This document shows positions 28,232-37,812 of a stretch of 64,000 nt of DNA, piece after piece. The DNA is from Gloeocapsopsis sp. IPPAS B-1203. Lineage in GTDB: Bacteria; Cyanobacteriota; Cyanobacteriia; Cyanobacteriales; Chroococcidiopsidaceae. Within the stretch, counting starts at the first letter, position 1, and each line of letters starts with the position of its first letter. A program made the translations under genes and the position numbers. The notes under the pieces are model-generated. The model made no database searches. It was not told where the DNA came from and saw only the letters and a program-made list of their open reading frames with translations. The stretch covers positions 62,001 through 126,000 of the forward strand of contig NZ_PEIG01000004.1 of assembly GCF_002749975.1 (NCBI RefSeq), in the 5' to 3' direction.

Positions 28232-31200
28232 ATGAGTAGCCTACTAAAACGCATTAAAGAACTATCTCCAGAACAACAAGAAAAGCTTCTGGAAAAATTG
28301 AACCAGAAAAAGCCCAAAACCTCACACACCAAAATTCAACCACAAGATCGAAATACCAAAGTTTTTCCACTATCATTTGCTCAACAACGTTTATGGTTTT
28401 TTCATCAATTAGAACCAGATAGCTGTGCCTATAATATTCCAACCGCAGTTCATTTAACTGGCAATCTCAACATAACAGCACTTTCTCGTAGCATTAATGA
28501 ACTTATCCGTCGTCACGAAACGCTACGCACAACATTTCAGATAGAAAACGGGGAAGCTGTACAAGTTGTTAATGAGCCATCTGAGTTTGAGATATCAATA
28601 ATTAATTTACAGCTTCTCACTAAAACTGAACAACAAAATAAAGTTATCAAACTAGCAACTTCTGAAGCTCAAAAACCCTTTAATCTAGCAACAGAATCAT
28701 TATTACGAATAACATTATTACAGCTTGGTGCAGCAGAACACGTCATCTTATTTACGATGCATCATATTGTCTCCGATGGCTGGTCAACGGGGATACTCAT
28801 AAAAGAATTAACCGCACTCTACCAAGCTTTTTCTACTAACACACCTTGTATACTTCCGAAACTCCCAATTCAGTATGCAGATTTTGCCGTTTGGCAAAGA
28901 CAGTGGTTGCAAGGAGAAGTTCTACAAAATCAACTAACTTACTGGAAGCAAAAATTAGGTGGAACTTTACCAATTTTAGATTTACCAACTGATCGTCCCC
29001 GTCGTGCAATTCAAACTGATTGCGGTGCGATCGCATCCCTCAAACTCTCCAAGTCATTATCCACAGCGCTTAAAACCCTTTCCCAACAGCAAGGGGTAAC
29101 ATTATTCATGACCTTGCTAGCTGCATTTAAGTTACTACTATATCGCTACACGCAGCAAACCGATATTATTGTTGGCACTCCGATTGCAAATCGCAACCGA
29201 GCAGAAATTGAAGGGCTAATTGGTTTTTTTGTCAATACATTAGTATTACGTACCGATCTTGCAGGCGATCCAAGTTTTCGAGAACTTCTAGAACGAGTGC
29301 GGGAAGTAACCTTAGGTGCATACACGCATCAAGACTTACCATTTGAGCAGTTAGTTGAAGAACTCCAACCCGAACGCGATTTAAGCCACAATTCGTTATT
29401 TCAGGTGATGTTTATCCTGCAAAACGCACCAACAGAGACTTTGCAACTTCCAGGATTAACACTTAGCCCGCTTGCTGTCGAACGCCAAACCGCAAATTTT
29501 GACTTGACGCTTTCAATGGTTGAGACAGAACAAGGATTGAGCGGGTGGTTTGAATACAACACGGATTTATTTGATGCTACAACAATTACCCGCATGATTG
29601 AGCATTTTCAGACTTTACTAACTGGTATTGTTGCGAATCCCGACCAGCGGTTGTCTGAATTACCTATTTTAACTGCAACAGAGAAGCATCAATTAGAAGA
29701 ATGGAATAGCAAGTCTCTAGATGTACCCCAGCAATGCATCCATACATTATTTGAAGCGCAAGTAGCGCAAACTCCCGACGCAGTTGCGATCGCAACTGCT
29801 TTAGATCAATACCTTACCTATACACAACTCAACGAGCGTGCTAACCAACTCGCCCACTACTTACAATCCTTAGGAGTCAAACCAGAGGTTCTTGTAGGTA
29901 TTTGCATGGAGCGATCGCTCGATTTAATCGTAGCAGTTTTAGCAATTCTCAAAGCAGGCGGAGCTTATTTACCACTTGACCCTGCATATCCGCAAGCACG
30001 ACGTGCATTGATGCTAGCAGACGCTGAAGTATCAATCCTGCTTACCCAACCCCACTTACTTGCATCATCACATCACAATCAAGTCATCTGTTTAGACAAT
30101 ACCACTTGGGAACAAATCGCCAGCGAAGCCAAGGAAAACCCTAAAAGCACAGTTGTTCCAGACAACCTTGCTTACGTCATTTACACCTCTGGTTCCACAG
30201 GTAAATCGAAAGGCGTGATGGTAGCCCATCGTAGCCTTGTCAACGCATATTATGCTTGGGAAGAAGCTTATCAACTACACAAAGTTAATTGTCATCTGCA
30301 AATGGCAAGTTTTTCCTTTGATGTTTTTGCAGGCGATCTAGTCCGTGCATTATGTTCTGGTGGAAAGTTAGTGCTGTGTCCTCGTGATTTTTTACTCGAA
30401 CCTCAAAAACTTTATCACCTCATGCTGCAACAACAGGTTGATTGCGCGGAATTTGTTCCAGGAGTGTTACGCAACTTAATCGAGTATCTCGAACAGTCAC
30501 AACAGCATCTTAATTGGATGCAACTGCTTATTTGTGGCTCCGATAGCTGGTACATCAATGAATATAAAAAATTCCAAAATTTCTGTAGCCCTGAAACACG
30601 ACTAATTAACTCTTTTGGTTTAACCGAAGCAACAATTGATAGTTCTTATTTTGAAGTAGATACAGTCAATTTATCAGTCGAACAATTAGTTCCAATCGGC
30701 AAAGCATTTGCAAATACCCAATTCTATATCTTAGACAATACTCTACAGCCTGTTCCAGTTGGAATTACAGGAGAAATTTATATCGGTGGTGCTGCTTTAG
30801 CTAGAGGCTATCTCCATCAACCAGATTTAACTGCTCAAAAATTCATCCCTCATATTTTTAGTAAAAATCCGTCAGACCGCTTATATAAAACAGGTGATAT
30901 AGGTCGTTATCTTCTAGATGGAAATATTGAACTATTAGGTCGTATTGATAATCAAATAAAATTACGTGGTTTTCGGATCGAATTAGGTGAAATTGAGGCA
31001 GCATTAAGGCAATACCCAGGAATCCGCGAAGCTGTAGCGATCGTTCGAGAAGATACACCGAACCAAGCAAATTTAATTGCTTATATAGTCACATCAAAGA
31101 TTCAAAATATTAATCAAGTAAGCGAACTACGCAAGTTTTTACAGACCCAATTACCTAACTACATGGTTCCTTCTACATTTATTGAGCTAGAAAAGTTACC

Positions 31201-32713
31201 ACTAACCCCAAATGGCAAGATAGACCGTCGTGCACTACCAGCACCAATAAATCAGGAGTTGAAAGTAGCCTTTACTCCCCCGCGAAATGCTATAGAAAGA
31301 ACTCTAGTCAACATATGGCAAGAAATTCTTAATATCGAAGAAATTGGTATTCATAACAACTTTTTTGAGTTGGGAGGACATTCTCTGTTAACAACTCGGT
31401 TAATGCTGCAAATTCGAGCAGCATTCCAAGTCGATTTACCCCTACGAGTTTTATTTGAGTCACCTACTATCGCTAGCCTAGCTGAGAGTATTGATAATAT
31501 TTTAAATTCAGATTCTATAAGTTTAAGCAACAAAAGCAACACAAACTTGATTGATCTGAATACTGAAGCAGTTCTAGATGGCAAAATTATTCCTGAAGGA
31601 GAAATATCAACTCAATTATCGTGTATTCTCTTAACAGGAACAACAGGTTTTCTCGGCGCATTTTTATTACATGAACTTTTGCAGCAAACTCAAGCAGATA
31701 TCTATTGCTTAATCCGCGCTTCTACAATTGTAGAAGGTAAAAATAAGCTACAAAAAAATCTTGAATCTAAATTACTCTGGCATAAGTCTTATAGTTCTAG
31801 AATTATTCCTGTCATTGGAGACTTGTCGCAACCACTTTTAGGCCTTTCTGAAGAGAAGTTTCAAGAAATGGCAGCCAAAATTGATGTTATCTATCATAAT
31901 GGGGCTTGGGTACATCATATTTATCCCTATTCTGTTCTTAAAAATACAAATGTTTTGGGAACACAAGAAGTACTAAGATTAGCGTGTAAAACTAAATCTA
32001 AACCTATACATTATGTTTCGACTTCTAGTGTTTTTTCTGTAGCAGGAATGTCAGAAAATCTCATTATTAGAGAAGATGATAATTTGAATGATTATGCGCT
32101 ACCTGATAACGGCTATGTCCAAACAAAATGGGTAAGTGAAAAGTTAGTCAATATTGCACGAGAAAGAGGATTGCCAGCTTATATTTACAGAGTTGGACGT
32201 GTATCAGGACATAGCCAAACGGGTGTTTTTAATAGAAATGACTTTGTTTATCGATTAATTATTGGTTGCGTACATCTTGGGAGCGTACCTGATGTAGATA
32301 TTATGGAAGACATTCTACCAGTTGATTATGTCAGTCAAGCTATTATCCACCTGTCAAAACAACAAAGATCCCAAGATAAAAATTTCCATTTGGTAAATTC
32401 TCAACTTCTTCACACAGATATGCTGCTCAAAGTTATTAATTCACTTGATTATCAAATTCAACAGATTTCCTACAACAAATGGTACAAAAAGTTAATTGAT
32501 ACTGCTGGTTCTTCACCACAGCATCCTTTATATCCTTTAGTGCCTTTTTTCTCAGCTAGAGAATCGGAAACAAGTTCTCAACCCATAGCTTTAGAGTTTG
32601 ATTGTAAAAATACTATGGCTGGTCTTGCAGATACATCTATTGTTTGTCCGGCAATTGATGAAAAACTACTGACTACTTATATTTCGTACATGATGCGCAC
32701 CGGATTTTTATAA
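28232..32713 (+). CDS. Terminal NRPS module, C-A(Orn)-PCP-thioester reductase
   Basis: A 1493-residue terminal module. It opens with the usual helix (LSPEQQEKLLEKL). C domain: HHIVSDGWS. The A domain reads FDVFAGD, EFVPG, CGSDSW and NSFGLTEATID, giving a code of about DVGEIGSIDK, the ornithine code of GrsB. PCP: GGHSL, Ser1051. From about residue 1125 a Thr-Gly-rich Rossmann domain follows (LLTGTTGFLGAF, VSTSSVFS, YVQTKWVSEKL with the Tyr-x-x-x-Lys pair). This is a terminal reductase that cuts the thioester with NAD(P)H to an aldehyde or alcohol, so no cyclising thioesterase is expected. The gap before the gene (28037-28231) is AT-rich; an internal promoter is possible but I see no clear boxes. 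An aminotransferase gene follows 65 bp downstream. Confidence 0.94.
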   Translation: MSSLLKRIKELSPEQQEKLLEKLNQKKPKTSHTKIQPQDRNTKVFPLSFAQQRLWFFHQLEPDSCAYNIPTAVHLTGNLNITALSRSINELIRRHETLRTTFQIENGEAVQVVNEPSEFEISIINLQLLTKTEQQNKVIKLATSEAQKPFNLATESLLRITLLQLGAAEHVILFTMHHIVSDGWSTGILIKELTALYQAFSTNTPCILPKLPIQYADFAVWQRQWLQGEVLQNQLTYWKQKLGGTLPILDLPTDRPRRAIQTDCGAIASLKLSKSLSTALKTLSQQQGVTLFMTLLAAFKLLLYRYTQQTDIIVGTPIANRNRAEIEGLIGFFVNTLVLRTDLAGDPSFRELLERVREVTLGAYTHQDLPFEQLVEELQPERDLSHNSLFQVMFILQNAPTETLQLPGLTLSPLAVERQTANFDLTLSMVETEQGLSGWFEYNTDLFDATTITRMIEHFQTLLTGIVANPDQRLSELPILTATEKHQLEEWNSKSLDVPQQCIHTLFEAQVAQTPDAVAIATALDQYLTYTQLNERANQLAHYLQSLGVKPEVLVGICMERSLDLIVAVLAILKAGGAYLPLDPAYPQARRALMLADAEVSILLTQPHLLASSHHNQVICLDNTTWEQIASEAKENPKSTVVPDNLAYVIYTSGSTGKSKGVMVAHRSLVNAYYAWEEAYQLHKVNCHLQMASFSFDVFAGDLVRALCSGGKLVLCPRDFLLEPQKLYHLMLQQQVDCAEFVPGVLRNLIEYLEQSQQHLNWMQLLICGSDSWYINEYKKFQNFCSPETRLINSFGLTEATIDSSYFEVDTVNLSVEQLVPIGKAFANTQFYILDNTLQPVPVGITGEIYIGGAALARGYLHQPDLTAQKFIPHIFSKNPSDRLYKTGDIGRYLLDGNIELLGRIDNQIKLRGFRIELGEIEAALRQYPGIREAVAIVREDTPNQANLIAYIVTSKIQNINQVSELRKFLQTQLPNYMVPSTFIELEKLPLTPNGKIDRRALPAPINQELKVAFTPPRNAIERTLVNIWQEILNIEEIGIHNNFFELGGHSLLTTRLMLQIRAAFQVDLPLRVLFESPTIASLAESIDNILNSDSISLSNKSNTNLIDLNTEAVLDGKIIPEGEISTQLSCILLTGTTGFLGAFLLHELLQQTQADIYCLIRASTIVEGKNKLQKNLESKLLWHKSYSSRIIPVIGDLSQPLLGLSEEKFQEMAAKIDVIYHNGAWVHHIYPYSVLKNTNVLGTQEVLRLACKTKSKPIHYVSTSSVFSVAGMSENLIIREDDNLNDYALPDNGYVQTKWVSEKLVNIARERGLPAYIYRVGRVSGHSQTGVFNRNDFVYRLIIGCVHLGSVPDVDIMEDILPVDYVSQAIIHLSKQQRSQDKNFHLVNSQLLHTDMLLKVINSLDYQIQQISYNKWYKKLIDTAGSSPQHPLYPLVPFFSARESETSSQPIALEFDCKNTMAGLADTSIVCPAIDEKLLTTYISYMMRTGFL

Positions 32714-32778
32714 CCTGCTATTTTTTTGAAGTTAGTAAAAGATTCAACTCAAATTAATTCAACAAAGGTTTAAACAGT

Positions 32779-34188
32779 ATGCCAACATCTAGCTTATTAA
32801 CTAACAATACAAATCTCACTAATCATCAACAGCAGTATTTGGAAAAATTCATTGCACGTTATACTGAAAAAACTCAAAAATCGAAACAACAAACACAAAA
32901 ATATCGCTCAGTTTTAGCTGATGTCAGAGGTTCTGCAGGGTTTCGGGCGGAATATAAAGAAATAGTCTATCCCATCATTGGTAAGTATGCTGTTGGCTCA
33001 AAAATGTGGGATATCGACGGAAATGAATATGTAGATCTGATGATGGGATTTGGAGTCAATCTTTTTGGTTATAATCCACCATTTGTGAAAGAAGCTATTA
33101 CACAACGACTTGAACAAGGTATCCACATCGGGCCACAATCAGATTTAGCGGGAGAAGTTGCTGAGTTATTCAGTGAATTAACTGGAATGGAACGAGTTGC
33201 TATCAGCAATACGGGTACTGAAGCTGTTATGACAGCATTACGTTTAGCACGAGCCGCAACTGGACGTCATAAAATTGTCATGTTTTCTGGCTCCTATCAC
33301 GGGCATTTTGATGGCACTCTAGCAAAATCTCAAATTGTTGATGGCATTGCAACAGTTATGCCCACAGATATAGGAGTACCGCAAAATATCATTGCTGATG
33401 TTTCAGTATTAGAATACGGAATCCAAGCACTTGAAGTTATTAAAGCAAATGCAGATGACTTAGCAGCTGTTATTATTGAACCAGTACAAAATAGCCGTCC
33501 TGATTTACAACCGCGCGAATTTTTACAAGAATTACGGCAATTAACAGCAGAATTTGGCATTGCCTTAATCTTTGATGAAATGCTAACAGGTTTCCGCATT
33601 CATCCCAATGGCGCACAAGGATGGTTTGGTATTCAAGCAGATATTGCAACTTATGGAAAAATAGTAGGTGGAGGGATGCCCATTGGCATTATTGCTGGCA
33701 AAGCTACTTATCTCGATCGCATTGACGGTGGAATGTGGAACTATGGAGATACATCTTCTCCACAGGTAGAAACGACTTTCTTTGCTGGTACTTATTGCAA
33801 ACATCCTTTAGCAATGGCAGCAGCATTAGCAGTGCTAAAACACCTCAAAAAAGAAGGAGCTTCACTTTACGAAAACCTCAACGATCGCACGACTAAATTT
33901 ATCAATCAACTCAATACTTATTTTGCCCAAGATAACGTTCCTATCCGCTTAGCAAATTGTGGCTCTATTTTTAATGCTGTACCCTTAGATGATTCTGTAT
34001 CTCCTGATAATGCTGCTGCGGCTGCAAACTTAGGTTTAATTTATTACCACCTCATTGAAAAAGGTGTTTTTCTCCGTCCAGGTGGTGGTTTACTCTCTAC
34101 AGCCCATAGTGACGAAGATATTAATTACATAATTGAAGCAGTTAAAGAAAGTGTTCAAAACCTGCGAGAAGGACATTTTTTACCTTGA
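32779..34188 (+). CDS. Class-III PLP aminotransferase (glutamate-1-semialdehyde aminomutase-like)
   Basis: A 469-residue fold-type I PLP enzyme. NTGTEA and SYHGHFDG belong to the cofactor-binding region, FDEMLTGFR contains the PLP-pyridine Asp, and YGKIVGGGMPIG contains the Schiff-base Lys. An extra 40-residue N-terminal segment (QQQYLEKFIARYTEKTQ) resembles aminotransferase domains embedded in hybrid PKS/NRPS enzymes such as McyE and MycA. Here the protein is free-standing and sits directly after the reductase-terminated NRPS. In myxochelin biosynthesis a similar arrangement (MxcG reductase, MxcL aminotransferase) converts the released aldehyde to an amine; by analogy this enzyme could turn the C-terminal ornithinal into a polyamine end. 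Amination of a beta-keto polyketide is less likely because the PKS module has a KR. Confidence 0.88.
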   Translation: MPTSSLLTNNTNLTNHQQQYLEKFIARYTEKTQKSKQQTQKYRSVLADVRGSAGFRAEYKEIVYPIIGKYAVGSKMWDIDGNEYVDLMMGFGVNLFGYNPPFVKEAITQRLEQGIHIGPQSDLAGEVAELFSELTGMERVAISNTGTEAVMTALRLARAATGRHKIVMFSGSYHGHFDGTLAKSQIVDGIATVMPTDIGVPQNIIADVSVLEYGIQALEVIKANADDLAAVIIEPVQNSRPDLQPREFLQELRQLTAEFGIALIFDEMLTGFRIHPNGAQGWFGIQADIATYGKIVGGGMPIGIIAGKATYLDRIDGGMWNYGDTSSPQVETTFFAGTYCKHPLAMAAALAVLKHLKKEGASLYENLNDRTTKFINQLNTYFAQDNVPIRLANCGSIFNAVPLDDSVSPDNAAAAANLGLIYYHLIEKGVFLRPGGGLLSTAHSDEDINYIIEAVKESVQNLREGHFLP

Positions 34189-34226
34189 TTAAATTACATC
34201 ACAAATGATATTTAAGGAGATTAACT

Positions 34227-34439
34227 ATGAACAAAGAAGCAGACAATACCATTTACAAAGTTGTGATAAATCATGAAGAACAATATTCTATTTGGTTTGC
34301 CGACCAAGCAAATCCTCTTGGTTGGCGTGATGCGGGTAAAACTGGTTTGAAAGCGGAGTGTCTTGAATATATCAAAGAAGTGTGGACTGATATGAGACCG
34401 CTCAGTCTACGCCAGCAAATGGAAGCTTCTAAAAACTAA
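34227..34439 (+). CDS. mbtH: MbtH-like protein, NRPS adenylation chaperone
   Basis: A 70-residue protein with the family signature: [37 protein letters not shown]. MbtH-like proteins bind the small side of A domains and make them soluble and active. It lies 38 bp after the aminotransferase, with AAGGAG about 7 bp before the ATG, inside the NRPS operon. It probably serves one or more of the A domains upstream. Confidence 0.96.
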   Translation: MNKEADNTIYKVVINHEEQYSIWFADQANPLGWRDAGKTGLKAECLEYIKEVWTDMRPLSLRQQMEASKN

Positions 34440-34457
34440 GCAATAGAATTTAGAAAC

Positions 34458-35207
34458 GTGGTGACGACATCAACCTCTAATTGGATTTGCCCTAACCCCA
34501 ATCCTCAAGCAAGCTTGCGTCTATTCTGTTTTCCGTATGCAGGTGGCAGCGCTTTGAGCTTTCGCACCTGGTTGAATAGTTTACCGCCAACGCTTGAAGT
34601 TTGTCCTGTCGAACTGCCTGGGCGAGGCAGAAGGTTCACAGAAACCCCATTTAACAGGTTAGAACCTCTGGTAGGAGCGATCGCCTGCGCTCTTGTACCA
34701 TATTTAGATAAACCATTCGCTTTCTTCGGTCACAGTATGGGTGGGCTTGTGAGCTTTGAGCTTACCCACCTACTGTACAAACAGCATGGTATTAGCCCAG
34801 TACATCTATTTATATCTGGTCGCCGCGCTCCTCAAGTTTGTGTTGGCGATGCACCCATCCACGCGCTACCAGAGCAAGAATTCTTAGCAGAACTGCGCCG
34901 TCTTAACGGTACACCTGAAGCAGTGCTACAGAATGTTGAACTAATGAAACTGCTGATTCATACTATCCGCGCCGATTTTGCCGTACTGGAAACTTACGTT
35001 TATACTAGCGAGCCACCGCTAGAATGTCCGATCGCTGTTTTTGGTGGGTTACAAGACAAAGAAGCTACTCGCGAACAGCTTGCAGCATGGCAGCAACAGA
35101 CAAGTGCTTCCTTTTCATTACAGATGCTTCCTGGCGACCACTTTTTTATCCACTCGGCTCAAGCACTTTTACTCCAAAGCCTAGTTCAAAAACTCAACTT
35201 GCGTTGA
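34458..35207 (+). CDS. Type II thioesterase (alpha/beta hydrolase)
   Basis: A 249-residue editing thioesterase of the NRPS/PKS type: start region LRLFCFPYAGGSALSFR, nucleophile elbow GHSMGG (about residue 95), catalytic His in GDHFFIHS near the C terminus. It removes stalled or wrong acyl groups from carrier domains. The start is GTG at 34458, only 18 bp after the MbtH-like gene. It is the last gene of the + strand cluster; the next gene is convergent. Confidence 0.93.
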   Translation: MVTTSTSNWICPNPNPQASLRLFCFPYAGGSALSFRTWLNSLPPTLEVCPVELPGRGRRFTETPFNRLEPLVGAIACALVPYLDKPFAFFGHSMGGLVSFELTHLLYKQHGISPVHLFISGRRAPQVCVGDAPIHALPEQEFLAELRRLNGTPEAVLQNVELMKLLIHTIRADFAVLETYVYTSEPPLECPIAVFGGLQDKEATREQLAAWQQQTSASFSLQMLPGDHFFIHSAQALLLQSLVQKLNLR

Positions 35208-35283
35208 AGTTATTTTCACTTTCAGCTTGGTGAGGCGTATGGCAGAGGTCAGGGGTCAGGGTCAAAACTGACTATTACCATAC

Positions 35284-37425
35284 TTAAAAGACCTGACGCT
35301 CGGCTAGATGAGCAAAAATCTCTGGACGCGATCGCCACACAGGACGTAACTGTTTGCGGGCGAAAAATTGCAGTTGATCTCCTACGTGCGGGGAACCAGG
35401 CTGAGTCGCGTTACCATAGCTGTTGAGTACCATAGCCCGTACCGGATTAAAAAACTCAATTGCTGCAACAAAGGAATCTCCAGCGACCGATTGAAAGCGT
35501 CCATCTTCTGAGGGAGCAAAATCTAGAACGCGGAAAATTCCGAGACCTCCAGAACCACCATTGCTCGGTAAATCTACATCGCCGTAACTTAACCGAAAAA
35601 CTTCTCCCCAAGCGACATCCAGCGATCCATAAGCTTTTTCAACCTTTGCTGCTGCATTTTCTAGGGTTGCTACTGCACTCTGAGGATCTGCTAAACCATC
35701 AGGAGTCACAAGGGGAGAATCTTCATTCCAAGGCTGACTAAACCCCTGCTCAAAATCCATTGCTTCTGCCCAAGCGGCAAAGAGAACTGCACCTCGGCTA
35801 TCTGCATTTGCTTGGCGATCCCAAGTATTGAGTACATCTGCTGCTCGACGTGCTAAATTACTTCCCTGTTGGCGGGCTGCTGGAATGAGATCGTCTAGTA
35901 TGCGATCGGCAAGTTCCATGCGTGTCGAATGTTTGTCATGAATCATCTGTGAAAAAGACATTTTTTGATTTTCTGTCAGCATCTTCACAGAGCGCTGCGA
36001 TCGCCAATCCATAAAACGCGGTGCCATATAGGGCGGGAATTTATTAGGATCGAGGGCGAGGGGAAATGTCGTTGTCCACGGTGGATCGTTAGTATTCTGC
36101 AACCAGCCGCTTGCGGGATCGATAACGCGCGGTAGATCTTCATAGGAGTGGGTTTTTGTCCACAGTGTGTCAGATGTATTCCCTGGTATAGTCCCTTGCC
36201 AGAATTCAAAGTCACCTTTGGCTCGAACTGGAACTTGACCATTAAACAGGTGCATAATGTGCCCCTCGCGATCTGCATACATCACCGTAAACATTGGTAG
36301 TTGTAGTCGTTTCAAGGCAACTTCAAACTCAGAAAGATTAGTGGCACGTGCCATATCCCACCATTCTTCAAGTACGCCTGGTTGGTCAAGACCAACAACA
36401 CGCAAAGCTAAAGTTTTGCCATTGTGGGCAACAATGGGACCATGTACGGAACGTCTCACTACAAGCGGCTCTAAATGCATCGTGCCGTCCTCCTGCTTGA
36501 CTTTCAAGGCAAGAGTTTTTGTTTCAAAGGCGCGAACTTGTCCGTCGAAGCGATAACCTTTGTCTGCAAGTGTGAGTTCATAAGCATCCCAACCATCATG
36601 CGTGTTGACTGTGTGAGTCCAGCCTAGATAGTCATTGAACGCGATCGCTAAAACAGGAATGCCGACGAGTGTTGCTCCGTAAGCATCAATTCCTGGAGCC
36701 GTTATCTGGGCTTCATACCACAAAAATTGATCTGACCACGGTAGATGCGGATTCGCTAGCAGCATTGCATTTCCACTCGCAGACTTTGAAGGTGCGATCG
36801 CCCAAGCATTCGAGCCTGCTGAGTAGTCTTCGTCACTTATATCTGCAACTTTATGCGGGTTGACTACAAAAGTAAAATGAAGCAAGTGTTGAACGTGAGC
36901 TAGCACATCTTCTGGTGTAACTGGCAGCACAGCTTTAACTTCGTTATCAATGCGATCGCCGTGTTCTTGAGCATAAGTGTTGATTCCAGCAGTGAAGGCA
37001 TCGAGATAGTTACGAAAAGTTGGGTTTTGTGCCAAATACCATGCGCGGGCACGTTCTGGAATGTCCATAGTCTGTACCCAGCGATCTGAATCTAGATATT
37101 CCTCTCCCCAGTACTCAGCAGCACGTCCTCGTGCTTGACCATAGAGACGCAAGATTAAATCGCCGTGGCTTTGCATCTGCGCCCAACCAAAGGCTCGAAA
37201 TGCACCCTCGTCATTCTTGCCATAAATATGGGGAACACCGACGGTATCCCAAAGTATTTCAGTCTCTTGAGGTTCTACTGCTGAACTTTTTAAACCCACT
37301 AATACGGTGAACATTAGACCGAGCAAAAACAAGCTCAAGCTCAATTTAGCAATGCGCCAATAGCGTAAGCTTTGAAAGAGTGAAAAATTTCCAAGACGGA
37401 GCAACTGCGAAGATACTGTGAACAT
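35284..37425 (-). CDS. Penicillin acylase-family Ntn hydrolase (exported or membrane-anchored)
   Basis: A 713-residue precursor. Residues 25-50 are a hydrophobic signal or anchor segment, followed by the family start (ILWDTVGVPHIYGK) and the spacer-to-beta junction GSNAWAI. There Ser205 would become the N-terminal nucleophile after self-cleavage; ANPHLPW follows as expected. The family includes penicillin G acylases, AHL acylases and PvdQ, which removes the fatty acyl group from the pyoverdine precursor in the periplasm. It is convergent with the NRPS operon, 76 bp from its last gene, so a maturation or self-protection role is attractive. It could equally be an unrelated quorum-quenching or scavenging acylase. 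The family is certain, the substrate unknown. Confidence 0.9.
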   Translation of the reverse strand: MFTVSSQLLRLGNFSLFQSLRYWRIAKLSLSLFLLGLMFTVLVGLKSSAVEPQETEILWDTVGVPHIYGKNDEGAFRAFGWAQMQSHGDLILRLYGQARGRAAEYWGEEYLDSDRWVQTMDIPERARAWYLAQNPTFRNYLDAFTAGINTYAQEHGDRIDNEVKAVLPVTPEDVLAHVQHLLHFTFVVNPHKVADISDEDYSAGSNAWAIAPSKSASGNAMLLANPHLPWSDQFLWYEAQITAPGIDAYGATLVGIPVLAIAFNDYLGWTHTVNTHDGWDAYELTLADKGYRFDGQVRAFETKTLALKVKQEDGTMHLEPLVVRRSVHGPIVAHNGKTLALRVVGLDQPGVLEEWWDMARATNLSEFEVALKRLQLPMFTVMYADREGHIMHLFNGQVPVRAKGDFEFWQGTIPGNTSDTLWTKTHSYEDLPRVIDPASGWLQNTNDPPWTTTFPLALDPNKFPPYMAPRFMDWRSQRSVKMLTENQKMSFSQMIHDKHSTRMELADRILDDLIPAARQQGSNLARRAADVLNTWDRQANADSRGAVLFAAWAEAMDFEQGFSQPWNEDSPLVTPDGLADPQSAVATLENAAAKVEKAYGSLDVAWGEVFRLSYGDVDLPSNGGSGGLGIFRVLDFAPSEDGRFQSVAGDSFVAAIEFFNPVRAMVLNSYGNATQPGSPHVGDQLQFFARKQLRPVWRSRPEIFAHLAERQVF

Positions 37426-37812
37426 TATTTTGATGGCGTAATTCCTTGTTGCGAAGGAGTTTTAATAATTTTTGCTTAGAGGCGTGCAATATCTTGATGA
37501 AAAAGACGAGAATTTTGTTTAATACACCATTAATATGACAAGTTTAACGCCGTTTATAATATCACTAAACAGGAAACTTTCTCATTTTTATTCAAGGTTA
37601 ATTGAGAAGATCAGTAGCTAGGTGTAATTATTGGTCGCACGTTTGATGCTGGTTAATAGTTGCTCTACTGACCATTGACCGATAACAGCCCTTAAGTGAC
37701 GTTGATTTTCACCCACTTACTAAACATCTTTTAATCTTTCAATAGAGATTTGTTAAAGTTCCTATGGGATTTGTAGATGATATATCGCAGTTGTAATCCC
37801 AGAGGTTATTAA
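37426..37812. other. Intergenic spacer between divergent genes
   Basis: 387 bp between the start of the - strand acylase and the + strand RTX nuclease. It must hold both promoters. A TATAAT-like box occurs near 37554, but no well-spaced -35 goes with it. I see no gene, repeat array or strong hairpin. Confidence 0.5.
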
